64,000 nt of DNA from Bacteroides oleiciplenus YIT 12058 (GTDB lineage: Bacteria; Bacteroidota; Bacteroidia; Bacteroidales; Bacteroidaceae): positions 226,028-290,027 of the forward strand of contig NZ_JH992942.1 in assembly GCF_000315485.1 (NCBI RefSeq). Reading direction: 5' to 3'. Numbering within the stretch: the first letter of the stretch is position 1; each line of letters opens with the position of its first letter. Of the stretch, positions 37,559-46,481 are shown piece after piece. Made by a program: the position numbers and the translations under genes. The notes under the pieces were generated by a model. That model was not told where the DNA came from and searched no databases. It was given only the letters and a program-made list of their open reading frames with translations.

Positions 37559-37651
37559 TAGTGATTAGTGATAAGTATTCCGTGCGGCATGTACGCTGCA
37601 AGCACATATTGCGCAGCTCACTAATCATTAATCGATAATCACTAATCACTA
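37559..37651. repeat. 14-bp inverted repeat between permease and TolC genes
   Basis: TAGTGATTAGTGAT (37559-37572) is the exact reverse complement of ATCACTAATCACTA (37638-37651), separated by 65 bases. Additional partial copies of TAGTGATTAG flank it. In RNA it would form a long hairpin between pump and TolC genes and could process or attenuate the message. Confidence 0.7.
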
Positions 37652-37668
37652 ATTAAAAGCTTGAAATA

Positions 37669-39144
37669 ATGAAAAAACTTGGTTTAATAATTCTTTTGGG
37701 ACTTTCTCAGGCGCTTCCTTCTGTCGCGCAACAACAGATAACGTTGGATTTGCAACGGACTATTGCCATAGCAAACGATAGTTCGCTGGAAGCATTCCGT
37801 ACAAAAAACATGTATCTGTCCGGCTACTGGGAATACCGCACCTATAAAGCGAACCGCTTGCCGAGCCTCACGCTGAACATGACTCCCGCACAATACAACC
37901 GCGACATCACCAAACGTTACGACTCTGAGCAGGACTTGGATATTTACCGTAGTCAGCAATCTTTCTACGCCTATGGTAATCTGGCTATCAAGCAAAATTT
38001 TGACCTGACAGGTGGTACATTCTATCTGGATACGGAGCTAGGCTATATGCGTAGCTTCGGTTCCAATTCTTACACCCAATATACCAGCGTTCCCATACGT
38101 GTAGGGTATTCACAAAGTTTGGTGGGCTACAATCCTTTCCGTTGGGAGCGGAAAATAGAACCGTTGAAATATGAAAAAGTAAAGAAAGAATATATCTACA
38201 ATGCTGAGCAAGTATCCGAACAAGCCACAACTTACTTCTTTGAGCTTGCCATGGCACAGGCGGAGTACGACCTTGCAAAGGAGAATGTCGCCTCCTCCGA
38301 CACCCTTTACCGTATCGGTATGCAACGTTTGAAGATAGCTTCCATCAGTCGTGCCGACCTCTTGACGCTGAAACTGGATGTAGTGAATGCCCGTAACACC
38401 TTGCAAAATGCCGAAAGTTCATTGAAACGTGCCATGTTCTCATTGGCTTCCTTCCTCAATTTTGAGAAGAATACAGAGATACGGCTTTCCCTCCCCAGCC
38501 GCCCGGGTGAGTTGGTTATTCCGGTGGATGCTGCTCTGGATGCTGCTCGTTCCAATAATCCGAATTTCCTTGGATTGCGTCAGGATGTGCTGGAAGCCGA
38601 ACGGAATGTAGATAAAACCAAGAAAGAATCTCGTTTCAATGCCAGCATCAATGCTAGTATCGGTTTCAACCAGGTGGCGGAGAAGTTTGGTGAAGCCTAC
38701 AATCGCCCTATGCAACAGGAAATGGTATCTGTCAGCGTTTCTATCCCGTTGGTGGACTGGGGAGTGCGCAAAGGCAAGTACAACATGGCCCGTAACAACC
38801 TGAATGTAGTGAAAACCTCTTCCCGCCAGAATGAAATCAGCATTGAAGAGGAAGTCATCATGACCGTGAGCGATTTTAACGTTCAGCAAGCCTTGGTGAC
38901 GAGCGCCGAAGAAGCCCTCGACCTTTCTATCCTGGCATACAATGAAACCCGCCAACGCTTCATCATCGGCAAAGCGGACATCAGCAGCCTCACGCTCTCT
39001 TTGAATCGCCAACAGGAAGCCCAGCGCAACTATATCTCCGCCCTGAAGAACTACTGGCTGAACTACTACAAAATCCGTAAGTTGACGTTACACGATTTTG
39101 CCAGCGGCTTCTCCCTTTCCGACAAATTTGACTATGCCCAATAA
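37669..39144 (+). CDS. TolC-family outer-membrane efflux protein
   Basis: Outer-membrane channel of 491 residues, signal peptide ending LPSVAQQQ. The long alpha-helical hairpins are visible as two similar halves: QVSEQATTYFFELAMAQAEYDLAKEN with SRADLLTLKLDVVNARNTLQ, then NNLNVVKTSSRQNEISIEEEV with ISSLTLSLNRQQEAQRNYI. The first half has the classic RLKIASISRADLL pattern. It serves the adaptor and pumps of this operon. The second permease starts 20 bases after the stop. Confidence 0.92.
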   Translation: MKKLGLIILLGLSQALPSVAQQQITLDLQRTIAIANDSSLEAFRTKNMYLSGYWEYRTYKANRLPSLTLNMTPAQYNRDITKRYDSEQDLDIYRSQQSFYAYGNLAIKQNFDLTGGTFYLDTELGYMRSFGSNSYTQYTSVPIRVGYSQSLVGYNPFRWERKIEPLKYEKVKKEYIYNAEQVSEQATTYFFELAMAQAEYDLAKENVASSDTLYRIGMQRLKIASISRADLLTLKLDVVNARNTLQNAESSLKRAMFSLASFLNFEKNTEIRLSLPSRPGELVIPVDAALDAARSNNPNFLGLRQDVLEAERNVDKTKKESRFNASINASIGFNQVAEKFGEAYNRPMQQEMVSVSVSIPLVDWGVRKGKYNMARNNLNVVKTSSRQNEISIEEEVIMTVSDFNVQQALVTSAEEALDLSILAYNETRQRFIIGKADISSLTLSLNRQQEAQRNYISALKNYWLNYYKIRKLTLHDFASGFSLSDKFDYAQ

Positions 39145-39164
39145 TCAATTGATAATTAATAATT

Positions 39165-42100
39165 ATGAACCGCTTCTCCCCCTTCACCCTCATCGTCACC
39201 TTTGTCTGTCTGGCACTGGTTGGTTTGGCTTTGGTACCGTTACTACCGGTCAAGCTGAATCCGTCGCGTACGTTGCCGGGGTTCACGGTGCGTTTCAACA
39301 TGCCGGGCACTTCTTCGCGGGTGGTGGAGATGGAGGCAACGAGCAAATTGGAATCCATGTTGGCTCGCATCAAAGGGGTAAAAGCGATGTATTCCACTTC
39401 CGGCAATGGCTATGGTTCTATTACGGTAGATTTGGACAAGCACGCGGATGTGGATGCAGTACGTTTTGAAGCTTCTACTATCATTCGCCAGACGTGGTCG
39501 CAACTTCCTACCGGGGTAAGCTATCCGTATATTGATATGAAGGTTCCCGATGAAAATACTTCACGTCCGTTCCTTTCGTTTACGCTGAATGCCCCCTCCA
39601 CGCCTATATTGATACAGCAATATGCGGAAGAACATATCAAACCGCGATTGGCACAATTGCAAGGCATTTATAAGATAGACTTAAGTGGCGCCACCCCGAT
39701 GGAGTGGCGGTTGGAGTATGACAGTGAACAACTACGTACCTTAGGTGTCACTATTTCAGATATCCGGCGTGCCATTCAACTGCATTATAATAAAGAGTTT
39801 CTGGGTACGCACAACATGGACACACCTGCCGGTAAGCAGTGGATACGTCTGGTGCTGGTGCCGGATGGTGTCAGTGGTGACTTCGATCCTTCGGTTATCA
39901 CGGTGACGGCTTCGGATGGTAAAATTATCCGTCTGAATGAGTTGGTGACGGTGGTTCATGTGGAAGAAGCACCGCAGAGCTATTACCGCATCAATGGCCT
40001 GAACTCCATCTATATGTCCGTCACGGCTGTAGAAACAGCTAACCAGTTGCAACTGAGCAATGAAGTGATGGAAGAAATGGAAGTGATACGCCTGACATTG
40101 CCGCCCGGTTATGAGGTGCATACCAGCTACAATGCCACGGAGTTTATTCGTGAAGAGCTGAATAAGATTTACTTCCGTACGGGACTGACGGTACTTATCT
40201 TGTTAGTATTCGTCTGGATTATTACCCTGAATCTGAAATACTTGCTCCTGATAGTCACCAGTCTGTCCATTAATATTGCCGTAGCGGTTATTTTCTACTA
40301 TCTCTTCGGTCTGGAAATGCAATTGTATTCATTGGCGGGGATAACTGTGTCCTTGAATCTCGTGATAGACAGCACCATTGTGATGACCGACCATATCTTG
40401 CACCGGCGTAATCTGAAAGCATTTATGTCCGTGCTGGCAGCTACTTTAACAACAATGGGTGCGTTGGTCATCATCTTCTTTCTGGACGAGAAAATCCGGT
40501 TGAACTTGCAGGACTTTGCCGCTGTGGTGATTATCAATCTGGCTGTATCCCTTTTTGTAGCACTCTTCTTTGTTCCGGCAATGATTGATAAGATTGGGTT
40601 GGTGAAGAAATCGTCCGGGAATAACCTTCGGCACCTCCATATACGTATTCGGAGGATAACGGTGTATTTCAGTCATTTTTATCAATTACTCATTCGTTTC
40701 CTGCTGCGTTGGCGCGTGGCGGTGTGCATTGTGCTGGTGCTGGGCTTCGGTTTGCCTGTCTTCCTTCTTCCTGAAAAGATGGAAGGAGAAGGTAAGTGGG
40801 TGGAACGGTATAACAAAACACTGGGTTCTTCTACCTATAAGGAGAAAGTGAAACCTATAGTGGATAAAGCGTTGGGTGGCAGTTTGCGCTTGTTTGTTCA
40901 GAAGGTGTACGAGGGTAGCTATTTCAGTCGTAATGAAGAAGTGGTGCTCTATGCTAATGCCAACCTGCCGAATGGGAGCACACTGGAACAGATGAATACC
41001 CTGATGAAACGTGTGGAGACTTATCTCAGCAGTTTCAAGGAAATCAAGCAGTTCCATACTTCCGTCTACAATGCACGCAGGGGTAATATTCAGATATATT
41101 TCAAGAAGGAACACCAGCACAATGGCTTCCCGTATACGCTGAAAGCCAACCTGATAGGTAAAGTTTCTGAATTGGGAGGCGGCAGTTGGGACGTGTACGG
41201 ATTGCAGGACCAGGGTTTCAGTAATGATGTCCGCGAAAATGCAGGTTCCTACCGTATCAAAATGTATGGCTACAACTACGATGAACTCTATGCATCGGCC
41301 GAGAAACTGAAAGAAGTGCTGCTTTCGCACCGGCGCATCAAGGAAGTATTCATCAAATCGGAATTCTCCTGGTGGAAAGATGATTATCAGGAGTTCTATT
41401 TCAATCTGAACAAGGAGCGCATGGCACAGGAAGGGATTGATGCCCAACACCTGTTCGCAGCCATCCAGCCGATATTCGGTAAGAATATGCAGGTAGGTTC
41501 GGTAGTGACGGAAAGCGGTTCGGAAAGTATCCGGCTTTCTTCGCGCCAATCTCATGAGTATGATGTATGGGCGATGCAGTTCTTTCCTTATGGTGTAGAC
41601 AACGGGAAACACTATAAACTTTCTGAACTGGCCACGGTGGAAAAGGGACAAATGCCACAGCAGATAGCCAAAGAAAACCAGCAATACCGCCTTTGCCTGC
41701 AATACGAATATATCGGTTCGTATGAGCAGGGCAACAAGATACAGAAGCGGGATCTGGAAGAATTTAATAAAACTTTACCGATGGGCTATACAGCCGAGTC
41801 GGACAGTCAGTCGTGGGCATGGGGAAAGAAGGATAACAAGCAATATCTATTGTTGTTAGTGGTGATTGCCATCATTTTCTTTACGACGAGTATCCTGTTT
41901 AATTCACTGAAACAGCCATTGGCTATTATATTCGTCATTCCGGTATCCTATATCGGGGTGTTCCTCACGTTCTATTGGTTCCGCCTGAATTTCGACCAGG
42001 GCGGCTTTGCTTCGTTCGTGCTTTTGTGCGGTATCACGGTGAATGCCAGCATTTATATTCTGAATGAGTACAATAGTATCCGCCGCCGCTTTCCCCGCCT

Positions 42101-42371
42101 TTCCATGCTTCGTGCCTATACAAAGGCATGGAATGCAAAGATATTGCCCATTTTCCTTACGGTAGTTTCTACTATTCTGGGTTTTATCCCGTTTATGGTC
42201 GGAACGGATAAAGAGGCCTTTTGGTTCCCGTTGGCATCGGGCACTATAGGCGGACTGATAATGTCTATCATCGGCATTTTCTTCTTCCTTCCGGTGTTTT
42301 GTCTGAAGAGGAAAGAGGTTTGCAAATTCCCTAAAAGGGGTGCTAAAGCCCCAAAAAGAAGTCAGCAATAA
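39165..42371 (+). CDS. RND efflux permease, second of two
   Basis: Second RND pump, 1068 residues, clearly divergent from the first. It starts MNRFSPFTLIVTFVCLALVG, with the porter-domain segment LNPSRTLPGFTVRFNMPGTS and the fourth-segment motif SLAGITVSLNLVIDSTIVMTDHI (about 388-410), again with a single Asp. The C-terminal half has GFASFVLLCGITVNASIYILNEYNSI, where the usual GI.VNN.I/L pattern is weaker, and ends with a basic tail (KRKEVCKFPKRGAKAPKRSQ). Two non-identical permeases with a single adaptor suggest a mixed trimer like MdtBC, or two pumps sharing partners. Confidence 0.92.
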   Translation: MNRFSPFTLIVTFVCLALVGLALVPLLPVKLNPSRTLPGFTVRFNMPGTSSRVVEMEATSKLESMLARIKGVKAMYSTSGNGYGSITVDLDKHADVDAVRFEASTIIRQTWSQLPTGVSYPYIDMKVPDENTSRPFLSFTLNAPSTPILIQQYAEEHIKPRLAQLQGIYKIDLSGATPMEWRLEYDSEQLRTLGVTISDIRRAIQLHYNKEFLGTHNMDTPAGKQWIRLVLVPDGVSGDFDPSVITVTASDGKIIRLNELVTVVHVEEAPQSYYRINGLNSIYMSVTAVETANQLQLSNEVMEEMEVIRLTLPPGYEVHTSYNATEFIREELNKIYFRTGLTVLILLVFVWIITLNLKYLLLIVTSLSINIAVAVIFYYLFGLEMQLYSLAGITVSLNLVIDSTIVMTDHILHRRNLKAFMSVLAATLTTMGALVIIFFLDEKIRLNLQDFAAVVIINLAVSLFVALFFVPAMIDKIGLVKKSSGNNLRHLHIRIRRITVYFSHFYQLLIRFLLRWRVAVCIVLVLGFGLPVFLLPEKMEGEGKWVERYNKTLGSSTYKEKVKPIVDKALGGSLRLFVQKVYEGSYFSRNEEVVLYANANLPNGSTLEQMNTLMKRVETYLSSFKEIKQFHTSVYNARRGNIQIYFKKEHQHNGFPYTLKANLIGKVSELGGGSWDVYGLQDQGFSNDVRENAGSYRIKMYGYNYDELYASAEKLKEVLLSHRRIKEVFIKSEFSWWKDDYQEFYFNLNKERMAQEGIDAQHLFAAIQPIFGKNMQVGSVVTESGSESIRLSSRQSHEYDVWAMQFFPYGVDNGKHYKLSELATVEKGQMPQQIAKENQQYRLCLQYEYIGSYEQGNKIQKRDLEEFNKTLPMGYTAESDSQSWAWGKKDNKQYLLLLVVIAIIFFTTSILFNSLKQPLAIIFVIPVSYIGVFLTFYWFRLNFDQGGFASFVLLCGITVNASIYILNEYNSIRRRFPRLSMLRAYTKAWNAKILPIFLTVVSTILGFIPFMVGTDKEAFWFPLASGTIGGLIMSIIGIFFFLPVFCLKRKEVCKFPKRGAKAPKRSQQ

Positions 42372-42846
42372 GTCTGTTACAAATTTACTTTTTGACGCTT
42401 TTTGCCTACATCCTACACCAATGTACCTCAAACGCTTTATTGATGGGCGTTTCAGAAGGTGTAGGTAAGGGTGTAGGTAGGTGCAGGCAAATCAGTTGCC
42501 TACACCGCATAATATCCTGATTCGGGATCTTGCTCTTATCTGGCAAGACTCTATTTTTATTGTAATAATGCCTTTTATATGTTGTTGATATATAGTGTGT
42601 TGAAGTTTCTTACGGGTAGGGAACTGCCGTTTCTTGCCTTGGAAACTGTCGTTCCATATGGTAGGAAACGAGCGTTCCTGCTAATGGAAACTGTCGTTCC
42701 CTCTAATGGAAACTCGCGTTTCTCCTAATGGAAACTGTCGTTTCCTTTAATGGGAACGCTCGTTCCCCTTTGTGAGAACTGTATTTGTTTAGAAGATATT
42801 GAATAATAACTAAGCATTAAAACTCGCCAATTACCGCATTACTATG
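42372..42846. other. Gene-free spacer with hairpin array and imperfect hairpins
   Basis: No coding sequence was recognised. The left part (about 42402-42493) can form a large imperfect hairpin: TGCCTACATCCTACACC is complementary to the GGTGTAGGTA repeats that follow, and AAACGC pairs with GCGTTT between them. This may end the efflux operon. The right part contains a 22-bp-period array (separate entry). The gene on the other side reads toward this spacer, so both neighbours end here. Confidence 0.6.
42619..42767. repeat. Seven tandem hairpin units with 22-bp period (GGAAACtgtCGTTCC)
   Basis: Imperfect palindromes of the form GGAAAC-nnn-CGTTCC start near 42619, 42641, 42664, 42686, 42708, 42730 and 42752, at steps of 22 or 23 bases. 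The outer arms are constant, the centre alternates (TGT, GAG, CTCG, GCT), and the spacer is usually CTAAT. Each unit could form a small stem. The regular step argues against chance. Function unknown. Confidence 0.75.
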
Positions 42847-44166
42847 TTAAAAAAACATGATGTAGTAAATGGGGATATAGGTGACTCCGTTCTTCTGATA
42901 AACTTTTTGCTCATTGGACAGGACAAAAGCTTGGTGTATGTTATATGTTTCTACTTTCAAGAACTTAGTGAGTGCGCTATGAATGGTATAATCTTTGCCT
43001 GATTTTACTTCCAGGGGCATTATATTGAGGTTATCTGCATCATCTATCAAAAAATCCACTTCCCCATTGTTTTTATTATCATAGTAATACAGATTAAATC
43101 CATGCGCAGACAATTCTTGCGCCACCACCGTTTCATAAATCGAACCTAAATTAATACTTTGCACATCTTGCATAATGGCCTGTATATTGTTTTTGAAAAA
43201 CAAACCCGTAAGCAATCCCACATCATTCAAATAGAGTTTAAGTAGGTTTTTACCACAGTTCTCCACTAGCGGATAGCTGGGTACACTGATGGCTTTCACT
43301 TCTAAAACGACTCCGGCAGAGATAAGATAATCAAATTCTTCCTCATAGTCCGCCATTCGTTTACCTTTTTTCCCTTCAATATCTTTCACCACCATGCGCT
43401 TTTTTTTGTTTTCCAAGTTGGATGGTATCAAACTATATACACGTTGTATCTTTAGTTTGGCATGGTCTCTTTCATATTTAGATGCGTCTACACCGTAAAG
43501 AGCAAGAATATCTTCCTGTATTTTTCGGATAGCCATTACATTCTTTTCTTCAACAAAAGTCCTCACAGCATCAGGTAATCCTCCTACAATCAGATATTTC
43601 TTGAATAAATCAAGCATTTTAGCATGTAATGAATCCGGTAGTGATTGATGTTCCAAGAACTGAGTCCTCATAGTTGAGATGGCAAATTCACCGACACCAT
43701 TAGCTATGATAAACTCCTCAAAATCCATTGGGTACATGTGCTTAATCTCAATACTTCCCATAGGAATGGAAGACGTATTCTTCAATGTTACGCCCAATAG
43801 CGAACCACTCGCTATATAGGTAAACCGATTATCTTCTTTTAGAAACTTCAACATGGTTAGCAAATGATCGTAGGCTTGTATCTCATCTATAAAGACAAGT
43901 GTATCAGTACGTCCTTTCATCCTGTCACCCGCTACTACGCTCAATGCCAGATAGAAATCATTCACCGTTTTGGCATCCGCGAAGATCCCATCCCCCAACT
44001 TATCCTCTTCCATGTTTATCTCTATATAATTTTTATAGAGTTTTTGTCCCGCATGACGGATAATAAAAGATTTACCTATCTGACGTGCTCCATCCACAAT
44101 CAACACTTTATTAGAGTCTGCTTGTAGGTAATTTTCTATGTAACTTTCGATTTTACGATATAACAT
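42847..44166 (-). CDS. AAA-family ATPase with DUF4143 C-terminal domain
   Basis: Protein of 439 residues of a family common in gut Bacteroidales, often spread by transfer. Walker A is VDGARQIGKSFIIRH (about 24-38) and Walker B is DTLVFIDEIQAYD (about 88-100). The C-terminal part contains a DUF4143 region and a nuclease-like stretch NNGEVDFLIDDADNLNIMPLEVKSG (about 364-388), which resembles the PD-(D/E)xK pattern D...E-x-K. It ends near SNEQKVYQKNGVTYIPIYY. The gene reads toward the spacer and is divergent from the regulator to its right. Role unknown; similar proteins have been suggested in DNA maintenance or defence. Confidence 0.88.
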   Translation of the reverse strand: MLYRKIESYIENYLQADSNKVLIVDGARQIGKSFIIRHAGQKLYKNYIEINMEEDKLGDGIFADAKTVNDFYLALSVVAGDRMKGRTDTLVFIDEIQAYDHLLTMLKFLKEDNRFTYIASGSLLGVTLKNTSSIPMGSIEIKHMYPMDFEEFIIANGVGEFAISTMRTQFLEHQSLPDSLHAKMLDLFKKYLIVGGLPDAVRTFVEEKNVMAIRKIQEDILALYGVDASKYERDHAKLKIQRVYSLIPSNLENKKKRMVVKDIEGKKGKRMADYEEEFDYLISAGVVLEVKAISVPSYPLVENCGKNLLKLYLNDVGLLTGLFFKNNIQAIMQDVQSINLGSIYETVVAQELSAHGFNLYYYDNKNNGEVDFLIDDADNLNIMPLEVKSGKDYTIHSALTKFLKVETYNIHQAFVLSNEQKVYQKNGVTYIPIYYIMFF

Positions 44167-44420
44167 ATCACACTTTTCTATAATTAATCAGGTTGTAAAT
44201 ATACACTTTTCCGATAAAATATCGCGTTTAAAAACACACTTTTCTTATATAAATCACTCTCTCTGTGTACCAGCTCAATAAAGTAGACACTGAAAAGAGT
44301 TTATTCAATAGTTGATTTTTTGAAAGGGGGGTGGTCTTCAGGATAGGGACGAATTGGCTTTCTTTTCAAAGACACAGGCAGAAATGTGTGCATAAAGTCG
44401 AAGATGTTTATAAAAATCAG

Positions 44421-44428
44421 TATATTTG
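44421..44428 (+). promoter_or_regulatory. Bacteroides-type -7 box (TATATTTG) for the TPR regulator
   Basis: TATATTTG matches TAnnTTTG and lies 33 bases before the start at 44454. No convincing -33 TTG is found. Confidence 0.45.
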
Positions 44429-44453
44429 TTGCACTATACATGAACGATAACCT

Positions 44454-45893
44454 ATGCATATTATACTGAGGCTGCTATTACTACGGGAAATGCTGTTCTG
44501 TTTATTGCTTTTTGGGGGGATGATTGTACTTGCGTCATCTTGCCAGCATCCTATAGAGGAAGTTCCCATTCGCAGTACCATCACTTTACGGGCTGCCGAC
44601 ACGGTGCAAAGTCCGTCTCTGAAAGCTTCTATCTATTGTTACTATGGCCGTCGATACCTGAATGGGCATAATTATGAGGACGCACTGCAATGCTTTTCGC
44701 AAGCTGCCGACATATTCGAAAAGAAATCGCTGACCGCTTCTTATGCCAATGCTTTGCGAAATATGGGGCGGGCCCATCTTTTATCTTCCCGTCCGGATAG
44801 CGCCTTGTATTATTACCTTCAAGCGCAGGAGGCAGTGGCGGACTTTGACCCGAATCTTTTTATGGATATTTCTACTGAATTATCCATTGTCTGCCATAAT
44901 GTGGATGACTGGAAAGAAGGAAAGCAACAAATGCTTCAATACCGGAGAATGTCGGCAACAGACGAACTTCCGATGCGGCGGGTTTCCAATGGAATGTTTC
45001 TGATGAAAGAGGATTTTGTAAGAGGAAGAAATCGAAACTTGAACGTGTTGCAGGACGAAGAGTTTAAAATCAAAGACTTCAGGCAGTTTGCTTCCGAATA
45101 TCAGGAACTTTATGCAAGCTGGTGTAAGATGAATGAGGATCAACTGGCTTTAGACCGTGAAATAAAGGAGAAGTACAATAGTGAAATCTTGAAAAATGAG
45201 AATCAGCGGATAAGAAATGAGCTGTTAAATCGTAAGGTATGGTTACTTTCTATCGGTTTCGGAACCATGTTTTTAGTTGTAGTCGGCTTTGTGGCTTTTC
45301 ATTTATACAAACGGAATGTTCAGAAGAGGATTGAACATTTGCTTACTCGCCTGAAAGAGAATGAGAAACAATTGGATGAAGGAAGAGTGGAATCGGAAGA
45401 AAAACGGCAGCAATTGTTACAAGAAAATCATGAGTTGTCTCGGCGGATAGAGAAGTTGTTCGTCCGGCAGAAAGATAAGGATGAGCTGAACTCTTGTTTG
45501 CAGAAACTGAATGTATCTTATACAAAGCAACTGAAAGAATATCAGGAAATTCATTCATTATTGCCTGTTGAGCGTACGCTTGCACTAAGCCGATTGTGTC
45601 AGTTGCGTTGCCAGCCGGCATATGGATTGGTAAAGTCGGACGAGGAATGGATGGAGATATTTGGAGTAATCGATACCCTTTATGGTGATATGTCGGAAAA
45701 ACTTGGCGATTATAAACTGGGTATGCAGGAACGGAGGATATGTTATCTTATCCGAGCCGGGTTTACGAATGGCATGATTGCCATTGTTTCTAATGTGACT
45801 GCCGATGCTATTGCGAAGTCGAAGCAACGTATGAAGAGTAAATTTTTGTTGTCCGGCGGTGATGCTTTTGATGATTTTATACGGAAGTTGTAG
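44454..45893 (+). CDS. Membrane-anchored TPR protein with C-terminal HTH (regulator)
   Basis: Protein of 479 residues typical of the Bacteroidales TPR/LuxR-like regulator group. It has an N-terminal hydrophobic signal with lipobox-like ASSC (Cys at about 30; a start at 44490 would also work). TPR units follow (about 60-150: YGRRYLNGHNYEDALQCFSQA; ALRNMGRAHLLSSRPDSALYY), then a transmembrane segment near 242-262, a coiled-coil-like stretch (about 270-330) and a C-terminal helix-turn-helix (QERRICYLIRAGFTNGMIAI followed by DAIAKSKQRM, about 425-462). The topology puts TPRs outside and the HTH inside, so it may sense an outside signal and control transcription directly. It immediately precedes the first peptide cassette, which suggests control of that cassette. 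Confidence 0.82.
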   Translation: MHIILRLLLLREMLFCLLLFGGMIVLASSCQHPIEEVPIRSTITLRAADTVQSPSLKASIYCYYGRRYLNGHNYEDALQCFSQAADIFEKKSLTASYANALRNMGRAHLLSSRPDSALYYYLQAQEAVADFDPNLFMDISTELSIVCHNVDDWKEGKQQMLQYRRMSATDELPMRRVSNGMFLMKEDFVRGRNRNLNVLQDEEFKIKDFRQFASEYQELYASWCKMNEDQLALDREIKEKYNSEILKNENQRIRNELLNRKVWLLSIGFGTMFLVVVGFVAFHLYKRNVQKRIEHLLTRLKENEKQLDEGRVESEEKRQQLLQENHELSRRIEKLFVRQKDKDELNSCLQKLNVSYTKQLKEYQEIHSLLPVERTLALSRLCQLRCQPAYGLVKSDEEWMEIFGVIDTLYGDMSEKLGDYKLGMQERRICYLIRAGFTNGMIAIVSNVTADAIAKSKQRMKSKFLLSGGDAFDDFIRKL

Positions 45894-45903
45894 AGAATAA
45901 AGA

Positions 45904-45935
45904 GAAGATCTTGTCCGGTTGAGGCTCTTCTTTTT
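45904..45935 (+). terminator. Terminator at the head of cassette 1
   Basis: GAAGATC pairs imperfectly with GCTCTTC around the loop TTGTCCGGTTGAG, and TTTTTGT follows. The hairpin ends the regulator gene and precedes the peptide promoter. The equivalent hairpin in copy 2 pairs perfectly (GAAGAAC with GTTCTTC). Confidence 0.65.
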
Positions 45936-46000
45936 GTCTTTGATGCGAAGGTAATATTTTGATTTATAATATTATAACTGTTTTGATTTTTGTCCGGCTT

Positions 46001-46037
46001 CTTTTCTGGTAAAAGTGCTGCATCCTGCCTACCTTTG
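46001..46037 (+). promoter_or_regulatory. Promoter of GG peptide 1 (-7 box TACCTTTG at 46030-46037)
   Basis: TACCTTTG matches TAnnTTTG. CTGG at 46006-46009, 20-21 bases upstream, replaces the TTG found at this position in the second copy. A conserved leader of about 130 nt lies between the predicted start point (about 46044) and the ATG at 46173. Confidence 0.65.
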
Positions 46038-46040
46038 TTG

Positions 46041-46172
46041 CATTCCAAGTTGGATGTTAGCTGCATTCCAACTTTGATGCTGATACCGTATAGCATTAAT
46101 TGTAACGGAGTAGCTGTCTGTTGTGATGGATAAAACGGAAGTTTCCTTATTGTTTTATTAAAATCTATATGT
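46041..46172 (+). promoter_or_regulatory. Conserved long 5' leader of GG peptide 1
   Basis: The leader is unusually long for a 73-residue peptide gene and is nearly identical in copy 2. It opens with a hairpin, AAGTTGGATG (46047-46056) with CATTCCAACTT (46064-46074). In copy 2 the left arm is AAGTTGAGATG (49726-49736) and pairing is kept apart from one mismatch and one wobble. GCATTCCAA occurs twice. It may act as a structured regulatory or stability element. Confidence 0.5.
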
Positions 46173-46394
46173 ATGAAAAAGATTTTGAATATCTCGGAAA
46201 TGAAGCAGGTACGTGGAGGGGCGGCTCCTTCAAAAATGTGCGGTGAAGGTGAACAACTATACACTTGTACTAGTGACTATGGAAATGGACAGACAAGTAT
46301 AGGAGCGGTCTGTGCAAAGAGTGGTAATGCAGCTGGTGCAGCTGTAATGAGTGCTCATGGAGCAGCTGGAAGCATGACTGTAGTATGTAATTAG
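46173..46394 (+). CDS. Double-glycine-leader secreted peptide 1 (four-cysteine)
   Basis: Precursor of 73 residues. The leader MKKILNISEMKQVRGG (1-16) ends in a double glycine, the cleavage site of C39 peptidase exporters; the downstream locus encodes such an exporter. The mature part is 57 residues, begins AAPSKMCGEGEQLYTCTSDY, and has four cysteines (23, 32, 47 and 72), which fits two disulfides made by the VKOR-thioredoxin protein of the locus. The C-terminal part is rich in Gly, Ala and Ser (GNAAGAAVMSAHGAAGSMTV). Bacteriocin-like or signalling peptide is inferred; no homologue can be checked here. Translated from ATG 46173, about 130 nt from the predicted transcript start. Confidence 0.85.
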   Translation: MKKILNISEMKQVRGGAAPSKMCGEGEQLYTCTSDYGNGQTSIGAVCAKSGNAAGAAVMSAHGAAGSMTVVCN

Positions 46395-46418
46395 TTTTCT
46401 AATTAGAAATGTAAAGTG

Positions 46419-46462
46419 GAAATAGCTATTTATTTTACTTAGGTAGGAATAATAGCTGTTTC
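46419..46462 (+). terminator. Hairpin between peptide 1 and the next propeller gene
   Basis: GAAATAGCTATT (46419-46430) pairs with AATAGCTGTTTC (46451-46462), with one G-U pair, and lies 25 bases after the peptide stop. It may allow much peptide mRNA with limited readthrough into the propeller gene that starts at 46482. Confidence 0.55.
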
Positions 46463-46481
46463 TATATAAATAGTCACTATA

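Larger units (their letters stand above)
45884..46274 (+). repeat. Direct repeat, copy 1 of a peptide-cassette unit (about 390 bp)
   Basis: This block begins at the last codons of the TPR regulator (GAAGTTGTAG) and runs through terminator, promoter, leader RNA and the first half of the peptide gene. Copy 2 is at 49563-49955, in the same order and with only small differences. The shared left boundary inside the 3' end of the regulator gene shows that copy 2 was derived from this locus by duplication. Confidence 0.9.

Noticed and set aside
40686..41702. An open frame of about 338 codons on the minus strand, opposite the second RND permease
   Set aside because: The plus-strand permease is certain, and the antisense translation is typical of complementary codon bias and lacks any domain.
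42619..42767. A CRISPR array
   Set aside because: The units are 22-bp-period palindromes with spacers of only about seven bases, and no cas genes are nearby.
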